From contig NZ_JAQZAN010000034.1 of NCBI RefSeq assembly GCF_028737255.1, positions 1-44,377 of the forward strand: 44,377 nucleotides of DNA, given 5' to 3'. Source of the stretch: Actinomycetospora straminea. GTDB lineage: Bacteria; Actinomycetota; Actinomycetes; Mycobacteriales; Pseudonocardiaceae. Below are positions 1 through 8,127 of this stretch, in pieces; the stretch's first letter is position 1; every line of letters starts with the position of its first letter. A program made the position numbers and the translations under genes. The notes beneath the pieces are model-generated. The model did no database searches, had not been told where the DNA came from, and saw only the letters and a list, made by a program, of their open reading frames with translations.

Positions 1-2
1 CC

Positions 3-440
3 GCCGCCCACCCCGCCGCCCACCGCCCGCGCCACGCCGCGCTCGACGGCACCACCCCCGACGACCACGCGACCGCGGTGGGTGCAGAGGACGCGCCCGC
101 CGCCGAGGCCGCCAAGGACCGACTGCTGGGCGTGCTGCTGCCCGACCCGCAGGCCGCCGTCCGCGCGCTCACCGACACGCCGGGCGACGGCCGGGGCGAC
201 GTCACCGCGCTGCTGCGCGCCGGGCTGACCCCCGCGCAGGTCGCGCGGCTGGTCGGCGTGGACGAGCGCGTGCTGGCCACCGTCGTCGCCCGAGGCCTCG
301 GGCTGATCCCGGCCGATCAGGCACCTGATCAGGCGTCCGGGGCCGGCGTCGCCACCGGCGAGAACCGCACGGACGACCCCGGCCGCAGCTGGGCGAACAC
401 CGCCAGCTCCCCGGGGTCGACGACGCCGACGACGGGGTAG
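3..440 (+). CDS. 3' end of an unknown protein (enters from left edge)
   Basis: The frame is open from base 3, so the start lies outside the window; the stop is TAG at 438-440. The visible part is Ala/Pro-rich, then has a compact helical stretch (ALLRAGLTPAQVARLVGVD) that could be a helix-turn-helix-like segment. The last 37 codons overlap the convergent pxpC gene by 112 bp, which is unusual. Either the overlap is real or the tail is an artefact of high-GC open frames. I do not recognise the family and assign no function. Confidence 0.45.
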   Translation, partial: AAHPAAHRPRHAALDGTTPDDHATAVGAEDAPAAEAAKDRLLGVLLPDPQAAVRALTDTPGDGRGDVTALLRAGLTPAQVARLVGVDERVLATVVARGLGLIPADQAPDQASGAGVATGENRTDDPGRSWANTASSPGSTTPTTG

Positions 441-1231
441 CCGCCCGTGGTCGGGTGGTCGGCGAGGAAGACGACCGGCTGCCCGTCCGGCGGGACCTGC
501 ACCGCCCCGCCGACCAGGCCCTCGCTGCGCAGCTCCTCGCCCCGACGGTCGGCGGCCCTCTCCAGCGCCGGGCCCTCGAGGCGCACGCCGACGCGGTCGC
601 CGGTCGGCGCGACCGTCCACGTCCCCGCGCGCAGGCGTCCCGCGGCGTCGTCCACCCAGTCCGGCCGCGGCCCCAGGTGCACGCGCACCGTCACCGCGTC
701 GGGCGCCGCCGAGACGCCGAGCGCCCCGGTGCCCACCGGCGGGATGGTCGTCGGCGGACCGAGCGGCAGGCGCGTCCCCACCTCGAGCGGCGCCGGCCCG
801 AGCCCCGAGAGCGTGTCGGCGCTGCGGCTACCGAGCACCGGGTCGACGGCGATCCCCCCGCCGACCGCGAGGTAGCCGCGCAGCCCGGAGGTCGGCGACG
901 GCACGACCACCTCGTCGCCGGCGGCCACGTGGACCGGCTGGTGCGACGGCGCGGTCCGCTCCCCGCCGGCCGCGCGCCGGATGCGCAGGCCGCCGGGCGG
1001 GCCGGTCAGCGCCACGGTCGCCGCGGCGCTCACCCGCACGGCGAGCCCGCCGAGGAGCACCTCGAGCCCCGCGTCGTCGGGCCCGTTGCCGACGAGGCGC
1101 TGCGCCAGCGCGTGGGCGGGCCCGTCGAGCGCGCCGGCGGACGGCACGCCGATGTGCGCCCAGCCGGGCCGGCCGCGGTCGACCACCAGCGCCTGCGGTC
1201 CGACGGCGGTGACCTCGAGCTCGCGGCTCAC
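329..1231 (-). CDS. pxpC: 5-oxoprolinase subunit C (biotin-dependent carboxyltransferase/KipA family)
   Basis: Predicted 300-residue subunit of the PxpABC complex, which hydrolyses 5-oxoproline to glutamate with ATP in the cytoplasm. The N-terminus has the family pattern (VDRGRPGWAHIGVPSAGALD), then AHS2-type segments such as DAGLEVLLGG and the GYLAVGGGI stretch; the C-terminal half has DHPTTGGYPVVGVV. Length is normal for KipA/PxpC. The start is GTG at 1229-1231 and overlaps the pxpB stop (GTGA), so the two genes are probably translationally coupled. The pxpA partner (LamB/YcsF) is not in the window. Older literature names the family after Bacillus KipA/KipI, sporulation kinase modulators; the metabolic role is the better guess here. 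Confidence 0.9.
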   Translation of the reverse strand: MSRELEVTAVGPQALVVDRGRPGWAHIGVPSAGALDGPAHALAQRLVGNGPDDAGLEVLLGGLAVRVSAAATVALTGPPGGLRIRRAAGGERTAPSHQPVHVAAGDEVVVPSPTSGLRGYLAVGGGIAVDPVLGSRSADTLSGLGPAPLEVGTRLPLGPPTTIPPVGTGALGVSAAPDAVTVRVHLGPRPDWVDDAAGRLRAGTWTVAPTGDRVGVRLEGPALERAADRRGEELRSEGLVGGAVQVPPDGQPVVFLADHPTTGGYPVVGVVDPGELAVFAQLRPGSSVRFSPVATPAPDA

Positions 1232-1863
1232 CCGGCGTCCCGGAAGCGCACGGTGGTGCCGGGGACGAGCAGGGCGGGCGGGTCGCGGTCGGGGTCGAAG
1301 AGGGTCGGCGCGTCCTGGGCGAGCCGGCCGATGAGCCGCCAGCCGCCGGGGGAGGTGCGCGGGTAGACCCCGCCGAACTCGCCGGCCACCCCCACCGCGC
1401 CGGCCGGGATGCGCGGGCGCGGGGTGTCGAGCCGCGGCTGGTGCAGGGCCTCGGGCAGTCCCGTGAGGTAGGCGAACCCCGGCGCGAAGCCGCCGAACGC
1501 GACGGTGAGCTCGGCGCCGGTGTGCGCGGCGACGACGTCGGCGGTCGACCAGCCCGCGTCCCGCGCGACGAGCTCGAGGTCCTCGCCGTCGTAGTGCACC
1601 GGCAGCTCCACGGTGCCCGCCGCGCCGCGATCGGGGGTGGCGGTCAGGTCCACGCCGTCGAGCAGCGCGCGCACCGCCCGCAGCGCCTCGCGCGCTCCGG
1701 GTGCCGTGACCAGCACCGTCCGGGCGGCCGGCACGACGTCGACGACGCCCGGGAGCTCGCCGCGGTCCAGGGCCTCGCGCAGCGCCGCGCCCGCCACGGC
1801 GACCTGGTCGAGGCCGTCGAGGTCGACGACCAGCGCCTCCGGACCCACCGGCCGGACGTCCAC
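1228..1863 (-). CDS. pxpB: 5-oxoprolinase subunit B (KipI/AHS1 family)
   Basis: Predicted 211-residue AHS1-domain protein, partner of PxpC in 5-oxoproline hydrolysis. The diagnostic motif FGGFAPGFAYLTGLP is present, followed by the conserved PR..IPAGAVGVAGEFGGVYP and SPGGWRLIGR blocks. The start is GTG at 1861-1863 with GGAGGA placed 5 nt upstream. It ends inside the start codon of pxpC and begins 25 nt after the nitrobindin-like gene, so all three are likely one transcript. Family assignment is firm; participation in 5-oxoproline metabolism is inferred from family knowledge and the adjacent pxpC. Confidence 0.9.
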   Translation of the reverse strand: MDVRPVGPEALVVDLDGLDQVAVAGAALREALDRGELPGVVDVVPAARTVLVTAPGAREALRAVRALLDGVDLTATPDRGAAGTVELPVHYDGEDLELVARDAGWSTADVVAAHTGAELTVAFGGFAPGFAYLTGLPEALHQPRLDTPRPRIPAGAVGVAGEFGGVYPRTSPGGWRLIGRLAQDAPTLFDPDRDPPALLVPGTTVRFRDAG

Positions 1864-1888
1864 GGACTCCTCCGCCCCCTCCGCCGCC

Positions 1889-2551
1889 TCAGCCGACGAT
1901 GCGGCGCAGCCGGGCGGAGGTGTGCGGCTGGAGCGGCTGGCCCTCCATCGCGCGCTCCTCGACGTAGGCGAGGTCGCCGTCCTCGACGATGCCGTAGAGC
2001 CGCGTCGCCCCGTTGACCTCCTTGGCGCTGGAGGTCCGGGCGATGGCGTCGGTCTGCAGCTCCCAGGACGTCTGGGTGCGGCTCGCGCCGTAGTAGAGCT
2101 CGATGATCCCGGTGTGGTGGGCGAGCAGGAGCTCGATCGTCCCGTCGGCCTGCGCGCGCCACCAGCCGACCTCGCGGGCCGCGGGGCGCACGACCGTGCC
2201 GCCCGGCCCGTCGAGGATCCACGAGCGCGCCTCCCACGACAGGAACGGCCGCCCGTCGTGCGCCACGGTGATCTGCTGGCCGAAGTGGAACGGGCCGTCG
2301 ATCGTCGGGTAGACGACCTCGCCCTCCCCGCGCCACACCCCGACCAGCGGGAGCAGGCCCAGGAGGGCGTCGTTGAGGTCGGGGCCCAGCCGCAGGTTCG
2401 CGGTGTCGTTCTCGACGGGCAGGTCGGGCCACGGCGGCAGGTTGGCGTCGCGCGTGTGCTGGGCGCGCTCGCTCGCGGCCCGGATGGCCTCGTTGCCGCT
2501 GGTGCCCTCGGGCACCTCGCCGCCCTCGTCGGCGAAGGGGGCGTCGCTCAT
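1889..2551 (-). CDS. Nitrobindin-like heme-binding beta-barrel protein (FABP family)
   Basis: Predicted 220-residue protein of the nitrobindin/THAP4-like family. The core starts with [20 protein letters not shown], continues with beta strands of the [24 protein letters not shown] type, and ends in [13 protein letters not shown], where the His fits the position of the heme ligand in characterised members. The first 55 residues are a low-complexity extension. I place the start at ATG 2549-2551, because GAGGAGG lies 6 nt upstream and the frame further upstream is Arg-rich and unconvincing. Nitrobindins bind ferric heme and handle NO or peroxynitrite. The start overlaps the stop of a tiny membrane-protein gene (ATGA). 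Confidence 0.85.
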   Translation of the reverse strand: MSDAPFADEGGEVPEGTSGNEAIRAASERAQHTRDANLPPWPDLPVENDTANLRLGPDLNDALLGLLPLVGVWRGEGEVVYPTIDGPFHFGQQITVAHDGRPFLSWEARSWILDGPGGTVVRPAAREVGWWRAQADGTIELLLAHHTGIIELYYGASRTQTSWELQTDAIARTSSAKEVNGATRLYGIVEDGDLAYVEERAMEGQPLQPHTSARLRRIVG

Positions 2552-2667
2552 CGTTCCTCCTCGACCGTGAGCAGCTCGTCGCGGAACAGCCGCCGGGTCA
2601 GCACGACGCCGCCGCCGAGGATCCCGGCGCTGCACGCGGCGAGCAGGACCGTGTAGAACCACGCCAC
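2548..2667 (-). CDS. Small single-pass membrane protein upstream of the nitrobindin gene
   Basis: A 39-codon frame starts at GTG 2665-2667 and encodes [20 protein letters not shown], a clear hydrophobic segment, followed by a charged tail ([15 protein letters not shown]). Its stop overlaps the next start as ATGA, and the last codons GAG GAG GAA double as that gene's ribosome-binding site. This coupling is the main argument that it is real. Function is unknown; the topology predicts one membrane span with a short cytoplasmic tail. An AGGGTGG stretch lies just before the GTG. Confidence 0.55.
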   Translation of the reverse strand: MAWFYTVLLAACSAGILGGGVVLTRRLFRDELLTVEEER

Positions 2668-2767
2668 CGGACCACCCTAACGACACCGCCCGCCCGCCCC
2701 GCCGCGACGGGCGGGACGAGCGGGCGGCGTGGTCGTCGAGTGATCGACGTACCGATACGGACGTCGA

Positions 2768-2794
2768 GTGTCAGCGACGGCACGTCGCTGACAC
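2768..2794. terminator. Perfect 12-bp hairpin downstream of sseC
   Basis: GTGTCAGCGACG, loop gca, then CGTCGCTGACAC. It begins 5 bp past the sseC stop when read on the minus strand. There is no T-run, as is common in GC-rich actinobacteria. It probably ends the sulfurtransferase operon and may insulate the nitrobindin operon promoter that follows. Confidence 0.6.
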
Positions 2795-2798
2795 GGCG

Positions 2799-3098
2799 TC
2801 AGGCGACCTGGACCTCGGTGGTGAAGAGGCCGGGCCCGCCGACGGACACCTCGGTCTGGCCGTTGCCCGAGCGCGAGAGCGCGCGGACGGTCCAGGTGCC
2901 CGGGCGGGCGAAGAAGCGGTAGTCGCCGGACGCGGACGAGACGACCTCGGCGGTGAACTCGCCGGTGCCGTCCAGGAGCCGCACGTAGGCGCCGCCGACG
3001 GGCGAGCCGCCGTTGGTCACCTTGCCGACCAGCACCGACTCCTTGGAGAGGTCGGTGCCGGCGGGCAGCTCGGCGGACTGCTCAGGGGCACTGCACAT
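2799..3098 (-). CDS. sseC: DUF1416 protein, SseC-like, sulfurtransferase partner
   Basis: A 99-residue protein matching the SseC/DUF1416 family found immediately after CysA-type thiosulfate sulfurtransferases in mycobacteria and relatives. Features seen: N-terminal MCSAPEQ with a Cys at position 2, then a beta-sandwich-like region (VLVGKVTNGGSPVGGAYVRL, GDYRFFARPGTWTVRALSR). The start ATG overlaps the sulfurtransferase stop (ATGA), so it is cotranslated. Role unknown; the strict pairing implies work with the sulfurtransferase, perhaps as a sulfur acceptor or adaptor, which is inference. Confidence 0.88.
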   Translation of the reverse strand: MCSAPEQSAELPAGTDLSKESVLVGKVTNGGSPVGGAYVRLLDGTGEFTAEVVSSASGDYRFFARPGTWTVRALSRSGNGQTEVSVGGPGLFTTEVQVA

Positions 3099-3940
3099 CA
3101 GGACTTCCCATCCCCGGTCTCGATCGGCACGCCGATGAGCGAGCCGTACTCGGTCCAGCTGCCGTCGTAGTTCTTGACGTCGGTCTCGCCCAGCAGCTCG
3201 TGGAGGGCGAACCAGGTGTGCGAGCTGCGCTCACCGATGCGGCAGTACGCGATGGTCGGGCGCGACGAGTCCAGGCCCTGCTCGGAGTAGAGGGCGCGCA
3301 GCTCGTCGTCCGACTTGAACGTGCCGTCCTCGTTGGCGGCCTTCGACCACGGCACGTTGAGCGCCGAGGGGATGTGGCCGCCGCGCTGCGCCTGCTCCTG
3401 CGGCAGGTGCGCCGGCGCGAGGAGCTTGCCGGAGAACTCGTCGGGCGAGCGGACGTCGACCAGGTTCTTGGTGCCGATCGCGTTGACGACCTCGTCGCGG
3501 AAGGCGCGGATCGAGGTGTCCTGCTCCTGGGCGCGGTACTGCGTCTGCGACCGCTGCGGGACCTCGGTGTCGAGCTTGCGCCCGTCGAGCTCCCACTTCT
3601 TGCGGCCGCCGTCGAGCAGCTTGACGGCCTGGTGCCCGTAGAGCTTGAAGTACCAGTAGGCGTAGGCGGCGAACCAGTTGTTGTTGCCGCCGTAGAGGAT
3701 GATCGTGTCGTCGTTGCTGATGCCCTTGCCGGACAGCAGCTGCTCGAAGCCGGACTTGTCGACGAAGTCGCGGCGCACCGGGTCCTGGAGCTCGGTCTTC
3801 CAGTCGAGCTTGACCGCGCCGGGGATGTGCCCGCCCTCGTACGCGGTGGTGTCCTCGTCGACCTCGACGAAGACGGTGTTCGGGGCGTCGAGGTTCTGCT
3901 CGGCCCAGTCGGCACTGACCAGGGCGTCCTGGCGGCTCAT
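3098..3940 (-). CDS. Thiosulfate sulfurtransferase (rhodanese, CysA2/SseA type)
   Basis: A 280-residue tandem-rhodanese protein. The N-terminal inactive domain covers about residues 1-125 (TVFVEVDEDTTAYEGGHIPG), the C-terminal catalytic domain about 155-280. The active-site loop is CRIGERS with Cys233, the form seen in mycobacterial CysA. It transfers sulfane sulfur from thiosulfate to an acceptor such as cyanide or thiols in the cytoplasm. The start is ATG 3938-3940 with GAGGAG upstream. A 143-nt leader separates it from a Cys-containing leader peptide, so attenuation by cysteine supply is likely. The gene order sulfurtransferase-sseC-thioredoxin-glnR matches mycobacteria. Confidence 0.93.
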   Translation of the reverse strand: MSRQDALVSADWAEQNLDAPNTVFVEVDEDTTAYEGGHIPGAVKLDWKTELQDPVRRDFVDKSGFEQLLSGKGISNDDTIILYGGNNNWFAAYAYWYFKLYGHQAVKLLDGGRKKWELDGRKLDTEVPQRSQTQYRAQEQDTSIRAFRDEVVNAIGTKNLVDVRSPDEFSGKLLAPAHLPQEQAQRGGHIPSALNVPWSKAANEDGTFKSDDELRALYSEQGLDSSRPTIAYCRIGERSSHTWFALHELLGETDVKNYDGSWTEYGSLIGVPIETGDGKS

Positions 3941-4083
3941 GTGCGGTACTCCTCGGGGGTTCATCTCGGGATACAGGGGTCCTGCGACACGGCGACGCAC
4001 GCGACCGGCACCCGTGGCCGGCGGACTCCGTCGGGGGAGGGCGACCTGGTGGACGGTCCGGGACGCGAGGTCGACCGGGAGGG

Positions 4084-4161
4084 TCAGCGACAGAGGCTGG
4101 AGTCGACGCGGCACAGGTCGATCGCGCGCCGCTGGGTGAGCCCTCCGTCCACGGGCGTCAC
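4084..4161 (-). promoter_or_regulatory. Cys-rich leader peptide upstream of the sulfurtransferase
   Basis: A 25-codon frame (GTG 4159-4161, in-frame GTG also at 4150-4152) ends in DLCRVDSSLCR. Short actinobacterial leader peptides with this Arg/Cys-ending pattern are known ahead of sulfur-assimilation genes. Slow translation of the two Cys codons near the stop could control the 143-nt leader that follows. The internal GGAGGG at codons 3-4 could serve as SD for a shorter form, but no start codon follows it in frame, so the exact start is unsure. Confidence 0.6.
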
Positions 4162-4228
4162 GCTACCGAAGAATCGGGCAGGGACCGAGCGCTGACCGCG
4201 GGCGATGTCACCCGTTCGTTCCCCGAGG

Positions 4229-4732
4229 TCAGCCCGTGCGGCGCAACGGGGCCAGCGTGCCGACGAGGTCGGCCCGGCGGGGGACGCCGACGGTGCGCGC
4301 CAGCTCGACGCCCGCGGGGTCGACGACGAGCGTCGTCGGCGTGCGCCGGATGCCCAGCAGCCGCACCAGTTCCGGGCGCACCGACACGTCGACCTCGCGG
4401 ACGGTGACCCCCGGGTGCTCCGAGGCGACGTCGGTGAGCACGGCGCGCGAGGCGCGGCAGTCCGCGCAGAACTGCGAGGACAGCTGCAGGAGGGCGAGGC
4501 CGCCGGGCGGGGCGACGAGGTCGCGGGGCAGCACGCCGCCGACCGGGCCGCCGGGACGGGGCGCGACCGGTCGCAGGTCGCGTCGGGTGCCCTCGGGCCC
4601 GGGGTCGGGAACGGGGTCCGGGACGGGCTCGGGGGCGACCCGGCGGCGTCGGCCGCGCAGGACCACGAGCACGAGGCCGGACAGGAGCACCACGACGACG
4701 GCCAGCACGGCCACGAGCACCCAGCCCGACAC
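4229..4732 (-). CDS. Membrane-anchored thioredoxin-fold protein (ThiX-like)
   Basis: A 167-residue protein. An N-terminal hydrophobic anchor (GWVLVAVLAVVVVLLSGLVLVVL) is followed by Arg-rich residues and a Pro-rich linker, then a thioredoxin domain with the redox motif CADC (Cys89, Cys92) and a cis-Pro loop (RRTPTTLVVD). The start GTG 4730-4732 has GGGAGG 5 nt upstream. The Arg stretch after the anchor suggests the domain is cytoplasmic by the positive-inside rule, although related proteins are often drawn outside. It corresponds to thiX in the mycobacterial order. It is divergent from glnR across a 170-bp promoter region. Confidence 0.85.
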   Translation of the reverse strand: MSGWVLVAVLAVVVVLLSGLVLVVLRGRRRRVAPEPVPDPVPDPGPEGTRRDLRPVAPRPGGPVGGVLPRDLVAPPGGLALLQLSSQFCADCRASRAVLTDVASEHPGVTVREVDVSVRPELVRLLGIRRTPTTLVVDPAGVELARTVGVPRRADLVGTLAPLRRTG

Positions 4733-4902
4733 CCGATCCTCCCGACAGCCGCTGCGGACTCCCCGCGCCCTGTTCGCGCAGCGTAGCCGGGGCGTGGTGG
4801 GCGCCGACGCGCCGGGCACCGACGTGACGTGGAACGCGCGAGCGGGTGACAGCGCGGTGAACTGGTCTATCGTCCTCCCCACGATCGCGGAGGGAGACAC
4901 GC

Positions 4903-5763
4903 GTGGAGCTGCTGCTGCTCACCGCCGACCCCGAGCCGACGTCAGTGTTGCCGTCGCTGGCCCTGCTACCCCACGGACTCCGGACCGCGGCCCCCGAGGT
5001 CGCGGCCCTGCTGGATGCCGGTCCGCACGACGCCGTGCTGGTCGACGCCCGCCACGACCTCGCCGCCGCCCGCAGCCTGTGCCGCCTGCTGGGCTCGACC
5101 GGCCTCGACGTGCCGGTCATCGCCGTGCTCACCGAGGGTGGCCTCGTCGCCGTCTCCCTCGAGTGGGGCGTCGACGAGGTGCTGTTGCCCGGTGCCGGCC
5201 CGGCGGAGATCGACGCCCGCCTGCGCCTGCTGCGGGCCCGGCGCGCCTCCGACGGCGCGGGCGCCGAGGGCGCGCTGGTGCTGGGCGAGCTCGTCATCGA
5301 CGAGTCCACCTACACCGCCCGCCTGCGCGGGCGCCCGCTCGACCTCACGTACAAGGAGTTCGAGCTCCTCAAGTACCTCGCCCAGCACGCCGGCCGCGTC
5401 TTCACGCGCGCGCAGCTGCTGCAGGAGGTCTGGGGCTACGACTTCTTCGGCGGCACCCGCACCGTCGACGTCCACGTCCGGCGCCTGCGGGCGAAGCTCG
5501 GCTCCGAGCACGAGCAGCTCATCGGCACCGTGCGCAACGTCGGCTACAAGTTCGTCCGCCCGATGCGGGGCGTCCTCGGGACCTCCCGCGCCACCGCCGG
5601 CGACGACGCGGGCGCCGAGCGCCTCGAGCGCGCCGAGCCCGACGAGGAGGAGGCACCGGGCGCCCCGGCATCCCGGACCCCGGCGACACCGGTGCCGCGG
5701 TCGACCGGGTCGTGGGACGAGGCGCGGGTCGTGCGCCCCGCCGCCTGGGCCCGCGGCCTGTAG
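4903..5763 (+). CDS. glnR: Nitrogen response regulator GlnR (OmpR/PhoB-type winged helix)
   Basis: A 286-residue regulator. Residues 1-110 form an atypical receiver domain with Asp48 (DAVLVDAR) but a weak acidic pocket, as in actinobacterial GlnR. Residues 118-220 form the winged-helix DNA-binding domain ([44 protein letters not shown]). The Glu/Pro-rich C-terminal 60 residues are an extension. GlnR controls ammonium assimilation genes and is an orphan without a kinase gene beside it. Start GTG 4903-4905, SD GGAGGGAG. Assignment rests on domain form plus the thiX-glnR-mshD order; PhoB-like paralogues are the alternative. Confidence 0.88.
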   Translation: MELLLLTADPEPTSVLPSLALLPHGLRTAAPEVAALLDAGPHDAVLVDARHDLAAARSLCRLLGSTGLDVPVIAVLTEGGLVAVSLEWGVDEVLLPGAGPAEIDARLRLLRARRASDGAGAEGALVLGELVIDESTYTARLRGRPLDLTYKEFELLKYLAQHAGRVFTRAQLLQEVWGYDFFGGTRTVDVHVRRLRAKLGSEHEQLIGTVRNVGYKFVRPMRGVLGTSRATAGDDAGAERLERAEPDEEEAPGAPASRTPATPVPRSTGSWDEARVVRPAAWARGL

Positions 5764-5830
5764 ACACACCGCGGTGAGCGTCCCGGAGCGGGCCCGCACG
5801 ACGACGGGCGGGCCCGCTACGGTCGGCGGC

Positions 5831-6757
5831 GTGCTGACCAGCCGGTGGATCACGGGGGCGACCAGCGCGGCGGACGCCGACGCCGTGCGCGCCCTGGTCG
5901 GCGCCGTCGCCACCGCCGACGGCGTCGACGCCTACGCCGAGCCGGCCCGCCGCGACATCGCGGCCCTGGGCTCCGGCGGCGGGCGCCCCGGCACGCGGCA
6001 CCTGCTCGTCCACGACGAGGACTCCCTCGTCGGCCACGCGCTGCTGGACACCGAGCACCCCGACGACCCGGTCGCCGAGCTCGCCGTCGTCCCCGCGCGG
6101 CGCCGGGAGGGCGTCGGGGCGGTGCTCGTCGACGCCGTCGTCGAGGCGGCCCCGCAGGCGCGGTTCTGGGCGCACGGCGACCACCCGGGAGCCGCGCACC
6201 TGGCCGAGCGCGTCGGGCGCCGCCGCGTCCGCGAGCTCTGGCGGATGCGCCGGCCCGCCCCCGGGCACGAGGCCCCGCCGCTGCCCGAGCTCGTCGCCCC
6301 CGACGGGACCGTCATCCGCCCGCTGCGGGTCGGCCGCGACGAGGACGCCGTCGTCGCGGTCAACAACCGCGCGTTCTCCTGGCACCCCGAGCAGGGCGGC
6401 TGGACCACCGCCGACGTCGCCGAGATCGAGGCGGAGTCGTGGTTCGACGCGGCGGGCGTGCTGCTCGCGTGGGACACGGCCACCGAGGAGCTCCTCGGCT
6501 TCCACTTCACGAAGGTGCACGCGGTGTCGGCCACGGTCGCCGAGCCGCTGGGCGAGGTCTACGTCGTCGGCGTCGACCCGTCCGCCCAGGGGCGGGGCCT
6601 CGGCAAGGCCCTCACGCTCGCCGGCCTGCACCACCTGACCGACCGCGGGCTGCGCACGACCATCCTCTACGTCGAGGGCGACAACGCTGCGGCCATCGCC
6701 ACATACCGGGCGCTGGGCTTCGAGCGCGACGCGGTGGACGTCTCCTACCAGCGCTGA
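5831..6757 (+). CDS. mshD: Mycothiol synthase (acetyl-CoA:Cys-GlcN-Ins acetyltransferase)
   Basis: A 308-residue tandem-GNAT protein catalysing the last step of mycothiol synthesis, acetylation of Cys-GlcN-Ins. The N-terminal GNAT half (about 1-140) is degenerate; the C-terminal half (about 150-308) has the acetyl-CoA motif GVDPSAQGRGLGKAL and the conserved NNRAFSWHPEQGGW and YVEGDNAAAIATY segments. The start GTG 5831-5833 is chosen because homology begins there; the frame upstream is the shadow of glnR. Length is close to the mycobacterial enzyme. It follows glnR by 67 bp and precedes the pst promoter region. The gene marks the host as a mycothiol-making actinobacterium. Confidence 0.94.
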   Translation: MLTSRWITGATSAADADAVRALVGAVATADGVDAYAEPARRDIAALGSGGGRPGTRHLLVHDEDSLVGHALLDTEHPDDPVAELAVVPARRREGVGAVLVDAVVEAAPQARFWAHGDHPGAAHLAERVGRRRVRELWRMRRPAPGHEAPPLPELVAPDGTVIRPLRVGRDEDAVVAVNNRAFSWHPEQGGWTTADVAEIEAESWFDAAGVLLAWDTATEELLGFHFTKVHAVSATVAEPLGEVYVVGVDPSAQGRGLGKALTLAGLHHLTDRGLRTTILYVEGDNAAAIATYRALGFERDAVDVSYQR

Positions 6758-6798
6758 CGTGCCCGGCAGCGCGTGATGATGCTCTCTTCAACGACCCT

Positions 6799-6820
6799 GT
6801 TCACCTCGCGTTCATACGCG
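6799..6820 (+). promoter_or_regulatory. PHO box (PhoP operator) upstream of pstS
   Basis: Two 11-bp direct repeats, GTTCACCTCGC and GTTCATACGCG, abut each other 121 bp before the pstS start. They match the Streptomyces PHO-box pattern of GTTCA-headed direct repeats. PhoP activation of pst under phosphate starvation is expected. Confidence 0.75.
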
Positions 6821-6941
6821 CAGCTCCGGGCGTTCCCCCGGTCTCCTTAGGGTCCGCGTCCGGCGTCGACGCCGGCGCCGCGACGGCCCACCGCGGTCTA
6901 CACCGGCCACGGAGGGCACGACCCAGACACGGAGGAACCCT

Positions 6942-8048
6942 GTGAGGTATCAGCGGCGCGCAGCGGCGGTCGGTCTGATCGCCGCCGGAACGCTCCTGTT
7001 CAGCGCCTGCGGCAGCGACAACGCCGGGGGCGGCGGCGAGCAGGGTGGAGCCAACGCCGCGGCCTGCGGTGGCAAGCAGAACCTGCGGGCCAGCGGCTCG
7101 TCGGCCCAGGCGAACGCGATCACCCGCTTCGTCACCTCCTTCGAGCAGGCCTGCCAGGGCCAGACGCTCGCCTACACCCCCAGCGGGTCGGGCGCGGGCC
7201 GCAACGAGTTCATCGGCGGCCAGACCGACTTCGCCGGCTCGGACTCGGCCCTGTCGGGCGAGGAGGCCCCGCGCGCCGAGCAGCGCTGCGCGTCGCCGGC
7301 GTGGAACCTCCCGCTGGTCTTCGGTCCCATCGCGGTCGCCTACAACGTGCCCGGCGTGACCGACCTGGCGCTCGACGGCCCGACCCTGGGCCGCATCTTC
7401 AACGGCGGCATCACCACCTGGAACGACCCGGCCATCGCCGCCCTCAACCAGGGCCGCCAGCTCCCGGCCGCCCCGATCATCGTGAACTTCCGTTCCGACG
7501 AGTCGGGCACCACGCAGAACTTCCAGCGCTACCTCAACGCCGCCTCGAACGGCTCGTACCCGCAGGAGGCCGAGCAGACCTTCTCCGGTGGCGTCGGCGC
7601 GGGTGCGCGCGGCAGCCAGGGCGTCGCCGACGCGACCCGCAACACCCCGAACTCGATCACCTACGTCGAGTCGTCGTTCGCCACGCGCGCCGGACTGGGC
7701 GTCGCGAACATCATCAACGCCGGCGGCGGTGCCCCGGTGCCGCTGAACCCGCAGACCGTGGGCGCGGCCATCGAGGGCGTGCAGGTCTCCGGCCAGGGCA
7801 ACGACCTGAAGCTGGACCTGAACTCGCTGTACACCACCTCGACGCCCAACGCCTACCCGATCGCGCTGGCGACCTACGAGATCGTCTGCTCGAACTACCA
7901 GGACGACGCCACCGCCCAGGGCGTCAAGGCGTTCCTCACCACGGCACTGTCGCCGGACGCCCAGGCGGGTCTCCCGGACGCCGGTTACGTGCCGCTGCCC
8001 GATCGCTTCAAGCAGCGTCTGACCGACGCCGTCAACGCGATCCAGTGA
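6942..8048 (+). CDS. pstS: Phosphate ABC transporter substrate-binding lipoprotein PstS
   Basis: A 368-residue lipoprotein. The signal peptide ends in the lipobox LFSAC with lipidated Cys23, followed by a Gly-rich linker. The phosphate-binding domain shows the family segments [31 protein letters not shown] and [18 protein letters not shown]. It captures phosphate outside the membrane and delivers it to PstCA. Start GTG 6942 with GGAGGA 7 nt upstream. A PHO box lies 121 bp upstream, and a strong hairpin after the stop probably sets the pstS to pstC transcript ratio. Confidence 0.95.
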   Translation: MRYQRRAAAVGLIAAGTLLFSACGSDNAGGGGEQGGANAAACGGKQNLRASGSSAQANAITRFVTSFEQACQGQTLAYTPSGSGAGRNEFIGGQTDFAGSDSALSGEEAPRAEQRCASPAWNLPLVFGPIAVAYNVPGVTDLALDGPTLGRIFNGGITTWNDPAIAALNQGRQLPAAPIIVNFRSDESGTTQNFQRYLNAASNGSYPQEAEQTFSGGVGAGARGSQGVADATRNTPNSITYVESSFATRAGLGVANIINAGGGAPVPLNPQTVGAAIEGVQVSGQGNDLKLDLNSLYTTSTPNAYPIALATYEIVCSNYQDDATAQGVKAFLTTALSPDAQAGLPDAGYVPLPDRFKQRLTDAVNAIQ

Positions 8049-8054
8049 CGTCCC

Positions 8055-8091
8055 GGCCGCGGCCCGCCGGCGATCCCGGCGGGTCGCGGCC
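8055..8091 (+). terminator. Partial terminator/attenuator hairpin between pstS and pstC
   Basis: GGCCGCG and CCCGCCG pair with CGGCGGG and CGCGGCC around a 7-nt loop. Position right after pstS suggests a read-through hairpin that favours pstS mRNA, a common design in binding-protein transporter operons (inference). Confidence 0.5.
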
Positions 8092-8127
8092 CCGTCGCCC
8101 GCACCGAACCGAGAAGGGTATGCGAGC

